64,000 bases of DNA from contig PXBG01000103.1 of assembly GCA_003566995.1 (NCBI GenBank), positions 1 to 64,000 of the forward strand. The letters run 5' to 3'. Of this stretch, positions 52,054 to 61,805 are shown piece by piece; position 1 is the first letter of the stretch; each line of letters opens with the position of its first letter. The stretch comes from Syntrophobacteraceae bacterium (GTDB taxonomy: Bacteria; Desulfobacterota; Syntrophobacteria; Syntrophobacterales; Syntrophobacteraceae). The position numbers and the translations under genes were made by a program. Below the pieces are notes generated by a model, which worked only from the letters and a program-made list of their open reading frames with translations, was not told where the DNA came from and did no database searches.

Positions 52054-52842
52054 ATGAAGTTCCTGGAAAGAAGACTGGCCATTATTTTCGTTCTCTTCGC
52101 CTTGATCCTTCCAGGATTGGGGAATGCCGTTGTTTCAGTCACTCCCGTCCTGGATCGTTTCGCTTGCAACGTGTGGGCCTTTGAGGACGACTACCTGGAC
52201 GACCCCTTCGATGACCCCTTCAGGGAACCCGAGATTCTCGCCCACGATCCCCTGGAACCGTTCAACAGAGCCATGTTCACTTTCAACGACCGGGTCTATT
52301 TCTGGGTTCTGCGGCCCGCTTCCATCGGCTATGGCACCGTCGTTCCCGAAGGACTGCGCATCTGCGTCCGCAATGCCTTTGACAACATCCTGTTTCCGAT
52401 CCGCTTCGTGAACAATGCCCTGCAGGGCAAGTTCAGGGAAGCCGGCGTTGAAACGGGACGTTTTCTCATCAATTCCACACTGGGGGTGGGGGGGCTCTTC
52501 GAAATGGCCTCCAGGGATTTTGGGCTGCATCCCCAGGACGAAGACTTCGGGCAGACTCTGGGACACTACGGAATGGAACCTTATGTTTATGTGGTGTGGC
52601 CCTTTCTGGGACCCTCCACGGCGAGAGACACCATTGGAACCGCAGCGGATTATGCCCTCAATCCTTTTTTCTATCTCGTGCCCCACTGGTGGGGAAGAGG
52701 CGCCATCAGGAGCGGGGAGGCACTGAACGACACTTCCCTTCGCATCGGTGAATACGAAGATTTCAAAGAGGCGGCCATTGACCCTTACGTGGCCATGAGG
52801 GATGCCTACCTCAACTACAGGGCCAGACAAATCGAAAGGTAG
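52054..52842 (+). CDS. mlaA: MlaA (VacJ) family outer-membrane lipid-asymmetry protein
   Basis: 262 residues. The N-terminal hydrophobic signal (7-25) is not followed by a lipobox: the only nearby Cys (in RFACNVW) has the wrong context, whereas E. coli MlaA is a lipoprotein. The family core starts with DPLEPFNRAMFTFND and continues with RFLINSTLGVGGLF, FGQTLGHYG and YVVWPFLGPSTARD. It removes mislocalised phospholipids from the outer leaflet. The mlaBCDEF genes are not nearby. It ends at a strong terminator. Confidence 0.92.
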   Translation: MKFLERRLAIIFVLFALILPGLGNAVVSVTPVLDRFACNVWAFEDDYLDDPFDDPFREPEILAHDPLEPFNRAMFTFNDRVYFWVLRPASIGYGTVVPEGLRICVRNAFDNILFPIRFVNNALQGKFREAGVETGRFLINSTLGVGGLFEMASRDFGLHPQDEDFGQTLGHYGMEPYVYVVWPFLGPSTARDTIGTAADYALNPFFYLVPHWWGRGAIRSGEALNDTSLRIGEYEDFKEAAIDPYVAMRDAYLNYRARQIER

Positions 52843-52896
52843 AAACGTTAAAAAAAGACCGGAGCCTTCGCGGTGCATTTGTTCATGAAGATGGTC

Positions 52897-52931
52897 AAAA
52901 AAGCCCGACCTCAGGGATCGGGCTTTTTTTT
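52897..52931. terminator. Bidirectional terminator mlaA / cobA-hemD
   Basis: AAAAAAGCCCGA (52897-52908) pairs with TCGGGCTTTTTT, nine-nt loop, with flanking A and T runs. It serves convergent mlaA and cobA-hemD; the last base overlaps the cobA-hemD stop. Confidence 0.92.
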
Positions 52932-54472
52932 CAAACACTCCGTCCCCATGCGGGCCTTGTGGAAAAGTGGTCTTCGAGGGCGCTCACCAACCCGGGGATG
53001 GTGTAATCGCGGGGCATGAGGCTCACATCCAGGCCCCTGTCCCGGGCCGTTTGAGCGGTCACGGGCCCAATGCATGCGAGGGTCACCTTTTTCAGAAGGG
53101 GAAGCACGTCTTCTTGGGGAAACATGTGAAGAAAATTGATCACGGTGGAAGAGGAGGTGAAGGTGATGCAATCTATGCCCCCCTCCTTGAGAAGGGATAA
53201 AACCTCTTCCCTTCTGTCATGGGGAAGCACCGTTTCATAGGCGGGCACGACGTCCACCCGGGCCCCCCATCGGCGAAGGGTGTCAGGGAGCACGTCCCGG
53301 GCCACCATGGCCCGTGGCAGGAGAAAGTTCACCCCTGCAACGGATTCCTTGAGCAATCCTTCCAGAATGGCTTCTGCCCGGTATTCCCCGGGCATGAAGT
53401 CCGCCCTCACTCCGTGTGCCGCCAGCACCTCAGCGGTTTTGGGCCCGATGGCCACCACCCGCGAGCCCGCAAGGCGCCTCACGTCCCAACGGGCGTGGTA
53501 CAGGCGCTCCATGAAAAACCTGACTCCATTGACGCTGGTGAACATGAGCCACTGGTAGGTGTCCAGGTTTTGAATGGCTTCATCGAGCGGCTGCCAGCTG
53601 GGCGGCGGCTCAATCTGAATGGTGGGGAATTCGATGCAGCGTGCTCCCAGCTCCAGCAACCGGCTTTTGAGATCGCTGGCCTGCTCCCGCGCCCGAGTGA
53701 CCACCACGTTCAAGCCAAACAAGGGACGGTTCTCGAACCAGTTCAGTTCGCTCCGAAGCTTCACCACTTCTCCCACCACGATGATGGCGGGGGGTTTCAA
53801 GCCGGTTTGGCGCACCTTTTCAACAATATCGTGCAGGGTGCCCACCACCGTGCGCTGGAGGGGGGTTGTGCCCCAGCGAATGACAGCCACGGGAGTTTCC
53901 GGGGCTTTTCCATGAGCCATCAGGTTGGAAGCGATGTCGGGCAGGTTCTTGACCCCCATGAAAAAAACGAGGGTCCCCACTGCCGTGGCCAGTTTTTCCC
54001 ATTCTATTTTTGATTCCTGCGCATCCGCGCGCTCATGCCCCGTGACAAAAGCCATGCTCGGTGTGTGATCGCGGTGGGACAGGGGAATTCCCGCATAAGC
54101 GGGAACAGCCACAGCCGCGCTGACTCCGGGAACCACCTCAAAGGGGACACCGGCCTTCACCAGCACCTGGGCTTCTTCGCCACCCCTTCCGAAAACAAAA
54201 GGGTCGCCCCCTTTCAGGCGCACCACCGAATGGTGCCTGCCTTTTTCCACGATCAGATCGTTGATCCCCTCCTGACTGAGCGTGTGGTCTCCCCCTTTTT
54301 TTCCCACATAGATGAGTTCCGCCCCGGGCGGTGCGTACCGGAGAAACTCCTCATTGGCAAGGTAGTCATAAATCACCACCTGAGCTTTCTCCAGGACCTC
54401 CCGCCCCCTCAAGGTCAAAAGACCCGGATCCCCGGGACCTGCACCCACCAGATAAACCTTTCCCTGTGTCAC
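52931..54472 (-). CDS. cobA-hemD: Fused uroporphyrinogen-III methyltransferase / uroporphyrinogen-III synthase
   Basis: 513 residues from GTG at 54472 with GGGAGGG upstream; a longer frame has no homology. Residues 1-250 are an SUMT (CobA) domain: [33 protein letters not shown] and [12 protein letters not shown]. Residues 265-513 are HemD-like: [30 protein letters not shown] and [11 protein letters not shown]. The fusion makes uroporphyrinogen III and methylates it to precorrin-2, the branch to siroheme (needed by sulfite reductase) and cobalamin. It forms an operon with hemC 61 nt upstream. Such fusions are known in deltaproteobacteria and clostridia. Confidence 0.95.
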   Translation of the reverse strand: MTQGKVYLVGAGPGDPGLLTLRGREVLEKAQVVIYDYLANEEFLRYAPPGAELIYVGKKGGDHTLSQEGINDLIVEKGRHHSVVRLKGGDPFVFGRGGEEAQVLVKAGVPFEVVPGVSAAVAVPAYAGIPLSHRDHTPSMAFVTGHERADAQESKIEWEKLATAVGTLVFFMGVKNLPDIASNLMAHGKAPETPVAVIRWGTTPLQRTVVGTLHDIVEKVRQTGLKPPAIIVVGEVVKLRSELNWFENRPLFGLNVVVTRAREQASDLKSRLLELGARCIEFPTIQIEPPPSWQPLDEAIQNLDTYQWLMFTSVNGVRFFMERLYHARWDVRRLAGSRVVAIGPKTAEVLAAHGVRADFMPGEYRAEAILEGLLKESVAGVNFLLPRAMVARDVLPDTLRRWGARVDVVPAYETVLPHDRREEVLSLLKEGGIDCITFTSSSTVINFLHMFPQEDVLPLLKKVTLACIGPVTAQTARDRGLDVSLMPRDYTIPGLVSALEDHFSTRPAWGRSV

Positions 54473-54533
54473 TGAATCCCTCCCCTTTGGAAACAACTTC
54501 TCGGTTGGGCCAAACCTTGGAACAGGCCGAAAA

Positions 54534-55478
54534 TCAGGGCTGCGAAATGGTGGAGCCGTATATCTCCTCCAGCACCTGGCGGGCACCGGCATCGAGCAAT
54601 CGCTGCCCCAGTTGCCGGCCGAGCATTTCGGCGGTTTGGGGTTCACCCGAAAGGGTTTGGCAAAAAACACGCCGCCCATCCAGTGACGCCACCAGTCCCG
54701 TGAGATGCACAAGACCGTTCAGCAGGCGGGCGTGCCCTCCTATGGGGACCTGGCACCCCCCCTCCAGTTCCCTGAGCAGGCTCCGCTCGGCACGCACGGC
54801 CACTGCCGTGGCTTCGTCATGAAGAGGTGCCAGAAGCTCCCTCACCCGGGAATCGTCACTTCGAAATTCAATGCCCAGTGCCCCCTGACCAATGGCGGGC
54901 AAAAACTCCTGGGCTTCGAGATAGGCGGAAACACGTTCTTTCCAGCCCATTCGGTGCAGACCCGCCGCCGCCAGAACGATGCCGTCATAGAGACCGTCCT
55001 TCAGCTTTCTCAGACGCGTGTCCAGGTTTCCCCGCAGGGATTCGATGGTCAGATCAGGACGCAGCCTGAGAAGCTGCGCCGAACGCCTCAGGCTGCTTGT
55101 CCCCACCCTGGCCCCCCGGGGCAGGGCAGAAAGTCCGCCACCATTGGCCGTGACCAGCACATCCCTGGGGTCTTCTCTTTGGGGAATCACTCCGATTTCC
55201 AGATTTTCGGGAAGCACAGCGGGAACATCCTTGATGCTGTGAACCGCAAGATCCACATCCCGGGAGAGAAGAGCGTCTTCTATTTCCTTGACGAACAACC
55301 CCTTGCCCCCCACTTTGGCCAAAGGCACATCGGTTATTTTGTCCCCCATGGTTTTGATGACCTGCAGTTCCACACGCAATCCCGGCCACAGGGCCTCAAG
55401 GGCCTGCCCGATGTGGCCGCTTTGCTGAAGAGCCAGCAGGCTGCCACGGGTTCCTATCTTCAAATCCCGTTTCGTCAA
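54534..55478 (-). CDS. hemC: Hydroxymethylbilane synthase (porphobilinogen deaminase)
   Basis: 314 residues from TTG at 55478 with GGAGAG eight nt upstream. It polymerises four porphobilinogens to hydroxymethylbilane. Signature residues: GTRGSLLALQQ, the acidic VHSIKDVPA segment, arginine-rich GTSSLRRSAQL, and the dipyrromethane-cofactor cysteine in EGGCQVPIGG. It is the upstream partner of cobA-hemD and supplies its substrate. Confidence 0.96.
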   Translation of the reverse strand: MTKRDLKIGTRGSLLALQQSGHIGQALEALWPGLRVELQVIKTMGDKITDVPLAKVGGKGLFVKEIEDALLSRDVDLAVHSIKDVPAVLPENLEIGVIPQREDPRDVLVTANGGGLSALPRGARVGTSSLRRSAQLLRLRPDLTIESLRGNLDTRLRKLKDGLYDGIVLAAAGLHRMGWKERVSAYLEAQEFLPAIGQGALGIEFRSDDSRVRELLAPLHDEATAVAVRAERSLLRELEGGCQVPIGGHARLLNGLVHLTGLVASLDGRRVFCQTLSGEPQTAEMLGRQLGQRLLDAGARQVLEEIYGSTISQP

Positions 55479-55518
55479 AATATTTTCTCTCCGTCATCGG
55501 GTCATCTGACATTTCAGT

Positions 55519-55752
55519 TCAGTGACAGGTGCTGCAGCTTTTTCCACTGCACCCCGCACAGGACGATGCGCCGGAACCCATCCTGCTGCTCGCCGCCCCT
55601 TTGTCTCCACTGCTCTTGAATCCAAACACGGACAGAACACGGTGAACCTCACCGGAATGGCACCGCGGGCAGGACACGCTTTCGTCACTGCTGAAGACCA
55701 AAGTCTCAAACCTGTCCTCGCACTTTTCGCACTCAAACTCATAAATGGGCAT
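55519..55752 (-). CDS. FmdB-family zinc ribbon protein
   Basis: 77 residues; GGGAGG-type site before the ATG. The N-terminal MPIYEFECEKC and CPRCH form the FmdB zinc ribbon, followed by a Gly/Ser/Cys-rich tail ending CAGCSGKSCSTCH, longer in Cys than usual and possibly a second metal site. FmdB was named as a putative regulator of formamidase; its function is unproven. It lies between hemC (40 nt) and the DHS-like gene (abutting). Confidence 0.88.
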   Translation of the reverse strand: MPIYEFECEKCEDRFETLVFSSDESVSCPRCHSGEVHRVLSVFGFKSSGDKGAASSRMGSGASSCAGCSGKSCSTCH

Positions 55753-56763
55753 TCAATTCCTCCCTTTGTGTGAACCCCTATTCAGTCTTTGGGAAATCCC
55801 CATTTTCTCCAGTTTTTCCAAAACCGCTGCCGCGAGAAGGGGAAACATGATTTCATGGTGGCCGATGAGCGTGATGCCCCGGCCCGATGCGCCCGTTGGC
55901 CTTTGAATGACATTGACCTGAGGCCGGTAGTGTCTCTGAAAATCCATGTTCAGGGTGGTGATGCTCTCCAGGGAATGTCCCAGGTTGTGGACGACACTGA
56001 CCGCTTTGAGAAAAACTTCGGGAAGCACCACGGCGGATCCCAGGTTCATGTAGACACCCTCATTGAGCAAACTCACCATGCGGCAGAAAAGACGGAAATC
56101 GTGGTGTGTCAGGGCACCCATGGCAGCCCCATCCATGGCGGGGCTCATGTGAATGATGTCCGTTCCGAAAGCCACATGCACCGACACGGGAACTTCTTCC
56201 GCCCAGGCCGTGGCCAGGAGACTCATGTGGGCAAAAGGCGCCTCCCCTTCCACGAGAGCCCTTCCCACGGCTTCCCCAAGCCCCACCCCCCCATGCGCAT
56301 GCGCCGCAGCCACGGCTCCGTGTATGAATTGGGAAGTCTCCCTGGCCGCGCCGAACTGTCCTTTGCACAGATGAGCGCCCACATCCTCCGACGTTTTTCC
56401 TGCAAGGGCCAGTTCCACATCGTGGATGATTCCCGCTCCGTTGAGGGCCAGTGCGGAAAGCACTCCACGCCTCATGAGATCGGCGATGACAGGGTTGAGA
56501 CCCACCTTGATGGGATGAGCCCCCATTCCGAGAATGACCGTTCTTCCCCCCTGGACTGCTTTGGCCAGAGCGTCTGCGGCCTCCCGAAACTGATCCGCTG
56601 CGAGAATGGAAGGCAGGCTTTGAAGGAATCCCTCCAGTGAGCCTCCGGGTGCCCAGGGCCTGGCGAAGTCTTCCACCTGCACCTTGCTGGGACGATCTTT
56701 GAGACTGTAAGTGTTGAGGCCTTCAAAACTGAGAGGACGCCATGGGGATTTCCTGTCCTTCAC
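55753..56763 (-). CDS. Deoxyhypusine-synthase-like protein without the catalytic Lys motif
   Basis: 336 residues from a GTG that overlaps the gmhA stop (GTGA). DHS-fold features: NGAGIIHD (108-115), SEDVGAHL, TDIIHMSP (201-208) and a C-terminal MFPLLAAAV. True deoxyhypusine synthases have a Trp-Gly-Lys motif bearing the catalytic Lys; the corresponding region here (about 290-300, GASGRGITLIG) has none. Bacteria generally lack the eIF5A substrate, and bacterial relatives may act in polyamine chemistry. The function is therefore open. Confidence 0.78.
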   Translation of the reverse strand: MKDRKSPWRPLSFEGLNTYSLKDRPSKVQVEDFARPWAPGGSLEGFLQSLPSILAADQFREAADALAKAVQGGRTVILGMGAHPIKVGLNPVIADLMRRGVLSALALNGAGIIHDVELALAGKTSEDVGAHLCKGQFGAARETSQFIHGAVAAAHAHGGVGLGEAVGRALVEGEAPFAHMSLLATAWAEEVPVSVHVAFGTDIIHMSPAMDGAAMGALTHHDFRLFCRMVSLLNEGVYMNLGSAVVLPEVFLKAVSVVHNLGHSLESITTLNMDFQRHYRPQVNVIQRPTGASGRGITLIGHHEIMFPLLAAAVLEKLEKMGISQRLNRGSHKGRN

Positions 56764-57359
56764 GGCTTTTGCTCTCCCCTTTCTCCTGACTTCAAAGCCA
56801 GCATTTCATCCACAAGAGCGCAAAGGACATGTCCAAGGGTGATGTGACATTCCTGCACTCTGGCGGTGACCGGAGAGGGCACATGTATGGCCATGGCACA
56901 AAACTGGTCCATGGCGGTCGTCTCCTGTCCCATCCACCCCCAGGTGTGAAGACCATTTTGCTGAGCCCATTGCAATGCCTTGATCACATTGGGGGACCGC
57001 CCGCTGGTGGAAATTCCCAGGACAGCATCCCCATCCCGGGCCAGTGCCTGCAGTTGCCTGAGAAAAATGTCTTCAAAAGCGAAATCGTTGCTGATGCTGC
57101 TGATCACGGAAGTGTCCACGGTGAGGGCGATGGCCGGCAGGGGGGGCCGATCCCGCTCAAAGCGGTTCACAAACTCCGCGGCGAGGTGCTGGGCGTCGGC
57201 GGCACTCCCTCCGTTGCCCATGAGGAAAAACCGCCCTTTCCGGCCAAAGACCGTCACGAGGGATTGGGCCATGGATGTGAGTGCCCCCTCCACCTTGCCA
57301 AGAAGTTGACGCTTCACATCGATGCTCTCTCTCAGTTTTTTTTCTGCAAACAGAAGCAT
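56760..57359 (-). CDS. gmhA: Phosphoheptose isomerase-like SIS protein
   Basis: 199 residues, single SIS domain. MGNGGSAADAQHLAAEFVNRF and GISTSGRSPNVIKAL are the GmhA phosphosugar-binding signatures; His and Glu near the C-terminus (ECHITLGH) complete the zinc site. It converts sedoheptulose 7-phosphate to heptose 7-phosphate for LPS inner core. Coupled to the DHS-like gene by a GTGA overlap, an unusual association. Confidence 0.9.
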   Translation of the reverse strand: MLLFAEKKLRESIDVKRQLLGKVEGALTSMAQSLVTVFGRKGRFFLMGNGGSAADAQHLAAEFVNRFERDRPPLPAIALTVDTSVISSISNDFAFEDIFLRQLQALARDGDAVLGISTSGRSPNVIKALQWAQQNGLHTWGWMGQETTAMDQFCAMAIHVPSPVTARVQECHITLGHVLCALVDEMLALKSGERGEQKP

Positions 57360-57389
57360 GATCGTGAAACCGTTGAAAGGAGTCTATTG

Positions 57390-58373
57390 TCAGTGCTCCA
57401 CAAAGGTCAGCATTCGGGAGTTGTGACGCATGTCCTCACGCAAAGCCGTCAGAAACATTCTGAAGAAGGGCCCGGGACGGCCGGTCCCGATCACGTGATC
57501 ATCGTAGCGCACCACGGGAAGGACATCAAAAGTGGTCCCGAACATCATCAGTTCAGCGGCTTCGTAAGCCTGCCGGGGAGTTATATTCATTTCTCCCACT
57601 TCGGTCAAATGGCCAGAAGCCACCATGCTTTCCGCAAGCTCCAAAACCCTCGTGACGGTGGTGCCCCGCAAGATACGCTCAAAGCGAGGCACCAGGAAAC
57701 GACGGTCCTCCGTGACCAGGCCCACATTCTCCGTGGGCCCCTCGCCCAGGTTTCCCTGCTCGTCGACGGAAACGGTGAAATCCACCCTGGCGTCTTCCGC
57801 TTCCTTGCGCATGAGCACGTTGGGCAGATAATTGCAAGACTTTATCCTGGCGAAATAGTCCCTCTTGATGGGAATCCGGCTGGTCTTCAGGACCGTCCCC
57901 TCCTCGTACTTGCTGTCGGGCGGCCCGTGAAAGCGGCTCACCACAATGTAAAGCTGACTTGCGGGGCATTCATAGGGATTGACGGAAAATCCGCCGGGCC
58001 CTCTGGACACAAAAATCCTGATGACCGCATTGGGCTCATTGGCGGCCCGAACCGTGGCCACAATGGTTTCTGTGAGTTCCTCCCATCCCATGGGCAAGGG
58101 AAGAGAAAGGGCCGCGAGGGAATTTTTCATTCGCTGGAGATGCCCCTGCAGTCCATAAATGTGCCATTCCACACTTTTCAGGGCTTCAAAGACACCGTCC
58201 CCCCGGTGCACCAGATGGTCGTCAATGGGGACCATCATCAGTGCGGGGTCGGTGACGATGCCCCCATACCAGCTGGAATACATGGCCAGGTAATCCCGGT
58301 GAAAATCAGGCCTGGTGGCGAGGATACGATCCACGGCCTGGTCAAAGCTCAGATGTACAACACGATCCTTCAT
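57390..58373 (-). CDS. Class IV aminotransferase (BCAT/D-amino-acid transaminase/ADC lyase type)
   Basis: 327 residues. The PLP lysine is Lys178 in IKSCNYLPNVL; HRGDGVFEALK and LGEGPTENVGLV are further fold-type IV features. It resembles branched-chain aminotransferases but lacks marks that would settle the substrate, so D-alanine aminotransferase or aminodeoxychorismate lyase remain possible. It begins 227 nt from the divergent HAD gene and lies 30 nt upstream of gmhA, likely the first gene of the leftward operon. Confidence 0.87.
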   Translation of the reverse strand: MKDRVVHLSFDQAVDRILATRPDFHRDYLAMYSSWYGGIVTDPALMMVPIDDHLVHRGDGVFEALKSVEWHIYGLQGHLQRMKNSLAALSLPLPMGWEELTETIVATVRAANEPNAVIRIFVSRGPGGFSVNPYECPASQLYIVVSRFHGPPDSKYEEGTVLKTSRIPIKRDYFARIKSCNYLPNVLMRKEAEDARVDFTVSVDEQGNLGEGPTENVGLVTEDRRFLVPRFERILRGTTVTRVLELAESMVASGHLTEVGEMNITPRQAYEAAELMMFGTTFDVLPVVRYDDHVIGTGRPGPFFRMFLTALREDMRHNSRMLTFVEH

Positions 58374-58600
58374 GCCGGCTCCCTACCCGTCTTCCTGCTT
58401 CATTCCTGCGGAAGACCATTTGACTTCACAACGTACTGAAGAGTCCCCTGCTGAATCCCCGGGATTTTCAGCTTTGTCTTGTCCCGAAATCCTGGGCAGT
58501 TTAGGATTCATTGTTTCAGCAGGAAGGACGAAAACCCGATTGAAAATAACCATGAACCCCCCCTTCCGCAAGGAAAAAGGGAGATGGAGCAGCCGCGACC

Positions 58601-59311
58601 ATGGATAATGGAAACAGGCCCCGATTGAACACCATCGTTTTCGACTTTGATGGAACACTTGCGGAACTCAAACTGGACTTCGACCACATGAAACTGCAGC
58701 TGCACCAGCTGGCCACCAGGGATTTTGGCTTGAATGTGGACGTTCCCCACCTGCCGGCCCTGGAATGGGTCGAAGTGGTCTGCAGCCAGCTGAGAGCCCG
58801 CAACGGAGTGCACCACCAGCAGTTCCGCTCCTTGGCCCTGAGCCTCATCGTGGAAATGGAGCTGGAAGCCGCCCGGCATGGCCAGCTTTTTCCCTTCACC
58901 AAGACCCTTCTGGAGGAACTCGCTCAAGGGGGAATCAAGGTGGCCATCATCACCCGGAACTGTGGGGAAGCGGTCCGACACGTATTCCCCGACATGAGCA
59001 TTTATTGCACCACCCTGCTGACCCGGGATGATGTCCTTCGGGTCAAACCTCATCCGGACCATCTTTTGCAAGCGCTTCATCAACTGGGCTCAACCCCCGA
59101 AACCTCCCTCATGGTGGGAGACCACCCCCTGGATGTGGAAACGGGACGGAGGGCGGGCACCATGACGGCAGGGGTTGCCACGGGAAGAACAACGGAAGAG
59201 GACCTTCTTCGAAGCGGGGCGCATCTGGCTGCCGGAAATTGCCGGGAGCTGCTGCAGGTTCTCCGCCAGGGCCAATGGCTGTACCCTTTACAAAAGACGA
59301 CCATGAGCTGA
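58601..59311 (+). CDS. HAD-superfamily phosphatase
   Basis: 236 residues. Motif I DFDGTLAEL (Asp14 nucleophile, Asp16 acid), motif II around IITRNCGEAV, motif III Lys in RVKPHPDHL, and motif IV VGDHPLDVETGRRAG are all in order. A phosphoglycolate-phosphatase-like subfamily member; the true substrate is unknown. The ribosome site is weak. The downstream PAC2 gene is 58 nt away, probably the same transcript. Confidence 0.9.
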   Translation: MDNGNRPRLNTIVFDFDGTLAELKLDFDHMKLQLHQLATRDFGLNVDVPHLPALEWVEVVCSQLRARNGVHHQQFRSLALSLIVEMELEAARHGQLFPFTKTLLEELAQGGIKVAIITRNCGEAVRHVFPDMSIYCTTLLTRDDVLRVKPHPDHLLQALHQLGSTPETSLMVGDHPLDVETGRRAGTMTAGVATGRTTEEDLLRSGAHLAAGNCRELLQVLRQGQWLYPLQKTTMS

Positions 59312-59369
59312 AGACTTTTTCTCAAGGAACAAACTGAAAAGGGAAACTGAACAGGCAAGGCAGAAAGTT

Positions 59370-60749
59370 ATGGCAATGAAGCGAATCGAAGTTTTTGTGC
59401 CCACTGTGCGCGTCAGAAGAGCGGTGCTGGGCTTCACGGGCTGGCCCGATGCGGGCCGTGTGGTTCAGCATACTTTTGAAGAAATCAACGAGGCCCTCCC
59501 CACGGAAAGGGTTGCCGCCTGGAACCTGGATGGCTTCTGGCAAACGGATTCACTGAGGCCCCTCGTGTCCCTGGACCACGGTCAGATCCAGGAGATGGAA
59601 TGGCCCGAATACGATTTTTTCCTGGCCCGGCTCCCCTCCTCGGAAAACGTTTTGCTGGGCCTGGGCCCTGAACCGACGGCAAACTGGAGCGTTTTCTCTC
59701 AGGAGCTTCTGAATCTTCTGAAGATCTGGAACTGCAGGGAGTTGTGCCTTTTGGGGAGCCTTTATGACCAGGTGTTCCATGACGAGGTTCTCCTGTCAGG
59801 ACTGGCCCAGGACAGCATGGGCATCAACCAGATGAAAGATCTCGGTCTCGAGCAGATCAAATACAGCGGACCGGCGGCCGTGCATTCCGCCATCATGGAA
59901 GAGGCCCGAAAGTCACCCCTGCGCTGCCTGGGAATCTGGGCACACTACCCCTCCTATCTCAATGGGCCCCATGAACTTCTCGTCGCCGGTCTTTTTCAGA
60001 AAGTGGGGAGCCTGCTGGGATACGAGGCGGACACCCGGACCCTTCTGAAAAACTGGAAACAGCGTGAGAGGCAGATCGAAAACCAGATCGAACACAATCC
60101 CCAGTTGCGCGAAAACCTTCAATCCGTGGCCCGGTCAAAAGCTGCTGTGAGCGTTTCTTCCGGGAACAGGGGGAAACTTCTGCGCATGGACGAATTTTTG
60201 AGCAGAAGCACCGGCGGTCAGGAGGAGAACCCCCGGGCATTTGAGAGAGGCATGAGCATGACCGGTCAGCACAAGCAGATGGAAGATTACACGGTGGCTC
60301 ACTTTCAGGAAATCGCCAGGCAAAACCGCTTTCCGGAAAATGCCCACATTCCTCATGACAAGGATATGTGCGGCATTTGCCACCCGGACAAAACGAACAT
60401 GGACCCTTTCCACTTTTATTTGAAAGTGGTGACCCAATCCATAAAGGTTCGCCGGCCCCGACTGGACAAACACCTTCTGGCCCAGATGAATGAGGATCTC
60501 GCCATGATGGGCATTTCCAGGGAATTGTCCATGGATCAGCTGCTCCATGGCCAGGAGGAAGCCCTTGAGATCTGGAAGGACTGGATTCGGGATGCCCTCG
60601 CCACGGGGCTTTCATTGCTCGCCGTGCACAGCGGCACGAGCCTGGAGTTCGACCTGGAGGAGGCAAAAGAACGGGGCATGGGGGATGTGATCGAATCGAG
60701 CGTTTTGGAAATCATGGAGCACCAGAAAAGGAATCACGTCCCCGAGTGA
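59370..60749 (+). CDS. PAC2-family protein with a C-terminal extension
   Basis: 459 residues. Residues 1-245 match the PAC2 (proteasome assembly chaperone 2-like) family: VLGFTGWPDAGRVVQHTFEE, then a LGSLYDQV turn and GIWAHYPSYLNGP. The following 210 residues are helical and include a CGICHPD motif (one CxxC) near residue 337. Bacterial PAC2 proteins lack a known function; no proteasome genes are nearby. AAGG lies nine nt before the ATG. Confidence 0.82.
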   Translation: MAMKRIEVFVPTVRVRRAVLGFTGWPDAGRVVQHTFEEINEALPTERVAAWNLDGFWQTDSLRPLVSLDHGQIQEMEWPEYDFFLARLPSSENVLLGLGPEPTANWSVFSQELLNLLKIWNCRELCLLGSLYDQVFHDEVLLSGLAQDSMGINQMKDLGLEQIKYSGPAAVHSAIMEEARKSPLRCLGIWAHYPSYLNGPHELLVAGLFQKVGSLLGYEADTRTLLKNWKQRERQIENQIEHNPQLRENLQSVARSKAAVSVSSGNRGKLLRMDEFLSRSTGGQEENPRAFERGMSMTGQHKQMEDYTVAHFQEIARQNRFPENAHIPHDKDMCGICHPDKTNMDPFHFYLKVVTQSIKVRRPRLDKHLLAQMNEDLAMMGISRELSMDQLLHGQEEALEIWKDWIRDALATGLSLLAVHSGTSLEFDLEEAKERGMGDVIESSVLEIMEHQKRNHVPE

Positions 60750-60861
60750 AGGTTCAGGCCCCTTTCTTGGCGGGGTGACGGGACAGGACGGCACCACTCC
60801 TTTTGAAAGGGCCCTCAAAAATCCCCGAACCGGCAGCCCCGTCTCTCCTGTGGACCTGCGT

Positions 60862-61773
60862 TCATTTCAACAGGTCGGCCAGCGCCTCTTCCGCATGGGG
60901 AAACTGAAACACGAAACCTTCTTCCAGCAGACGTTGAGGCAACGCTCTCTGGCCCTTGAGAATCACTTCACCAAAATCCCCCAGGGCCATGCGAATCATG
61001 ACAGCGGGAACGCCGGGCATGAGCACGGAAGTCCCCAGGGCCCGGGCCAGGACTCCGGCAAAGTCCCTGTTGGTGAGGGGGTTGGGCGCGGTGCAGTTGA
61101 AGGGGCCTTTGAGGTGCGGATTTTCAAGGAGAAAAAGGAAGATGCGAAAGAGGTCTTCCATGTGAATCCAGGGAAACCATTGCTTTCCGCTTCCCAGGTG
61201 GCTTCCCATATACTTCCTGAAAGCGGGAAGCATTTTGCTGAGGGCTCCCCCGTCCCGTCCCAAAACAATTCCCAACCGGCAGATGGCCACTCTCACACCC
61301 CAATCTTCGGCCCTGAGAGCTTCCTTTTCCCACTTCACACCCAGTTGGGCAAGAAAGTCATCGCCGGGGGGAGTGTCCTCCGTGAGGACCGTATCGTCCA
61401 GGCGGCCCCCATAGTATCCCACCGCTGAACCGCTCAGCAAAGTGGCAGGGCTGGAATCCCCCTTGAGAGCCTCCACCAGGTGGCGCGTGGTCAAAATGCG
61501 GCTGTCTTCGATGACCTTGCGCGCTTTGGAGGTCCAGGGAGTGAATATGGTGGATCCGGCCAGGTTGATGGCGGCATCGTGCCCCGAAAGGGATTCCTGC
61601 CAGTGGCCCGGCTCCGTTGGATCCCCCTCCACCCAGGAAACTTTTGTTTCCCCCTTCTCCCCCCCTTTGCGCGCTGATCGCGTGAGGACGGTCACTTCAT
61701 GCCCCTCCTCCAGGAATCTTCTGGTGAAGTAGCTTCCCACAAACCCCGTTCCACCCGTCAGGAATAGTTTCAT
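60862..61773 (-). CDS. TIGR01777-type NAD-dependent epimerase
   Basis: 303 residues from the ATG at 61773 (AAAAGG upstream). Extended SDR with TGGTGFVGSYFTRRFLEEGH at the N-terminus and INLAGSTIF, SAVGYYG, FPWIHMEDL and FNCTAPNPLTNRDFA segments characteristic of the YfcH/SDR39U1 group, whose substrates are not established. The final gene of a leftward set; the HEAT-repeat gene ends 32 nt upstream. Confidence 0.9.
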   Translation of the reverse strand: MKLFLTGGTGFVGSYFTRRFLEEGHEVTVLTRSARKGGEKGETKVSWVEGDPTEPGHWQESLSGHDAAINLAGSTIFTPWTSKARKVIEDSRILTTRHLVEALKGDSSPATLLSGSAVGYYGGRLDDTVLTEDTPPGDDFLAQLGVKWEKEALRAEDWGVRVAICRLGIVLGRDGGALSKMLPAFRKYMGSHLGSGKQWFPWIHMEDLFRIFLFLLENPHLKGPFNCTAPNPLTNRDFAGVLARALGTSVLMPGVPAVMIRMALGDFGEVILKGQRALPQRLLEEGFVFQFPHAEEALADLLK

Positions 61774-61805
61774 GAACCTTTTCTCCTCACTCTCCGGCAA
61801 AGTTT

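Noticed and set aside
56829..58439. A 536-codon plus-strand frame opposite gmhA and the aminotransferase
   Set aside because: Shadow of two clear minus-strand genes, which have catalytic residues in place.
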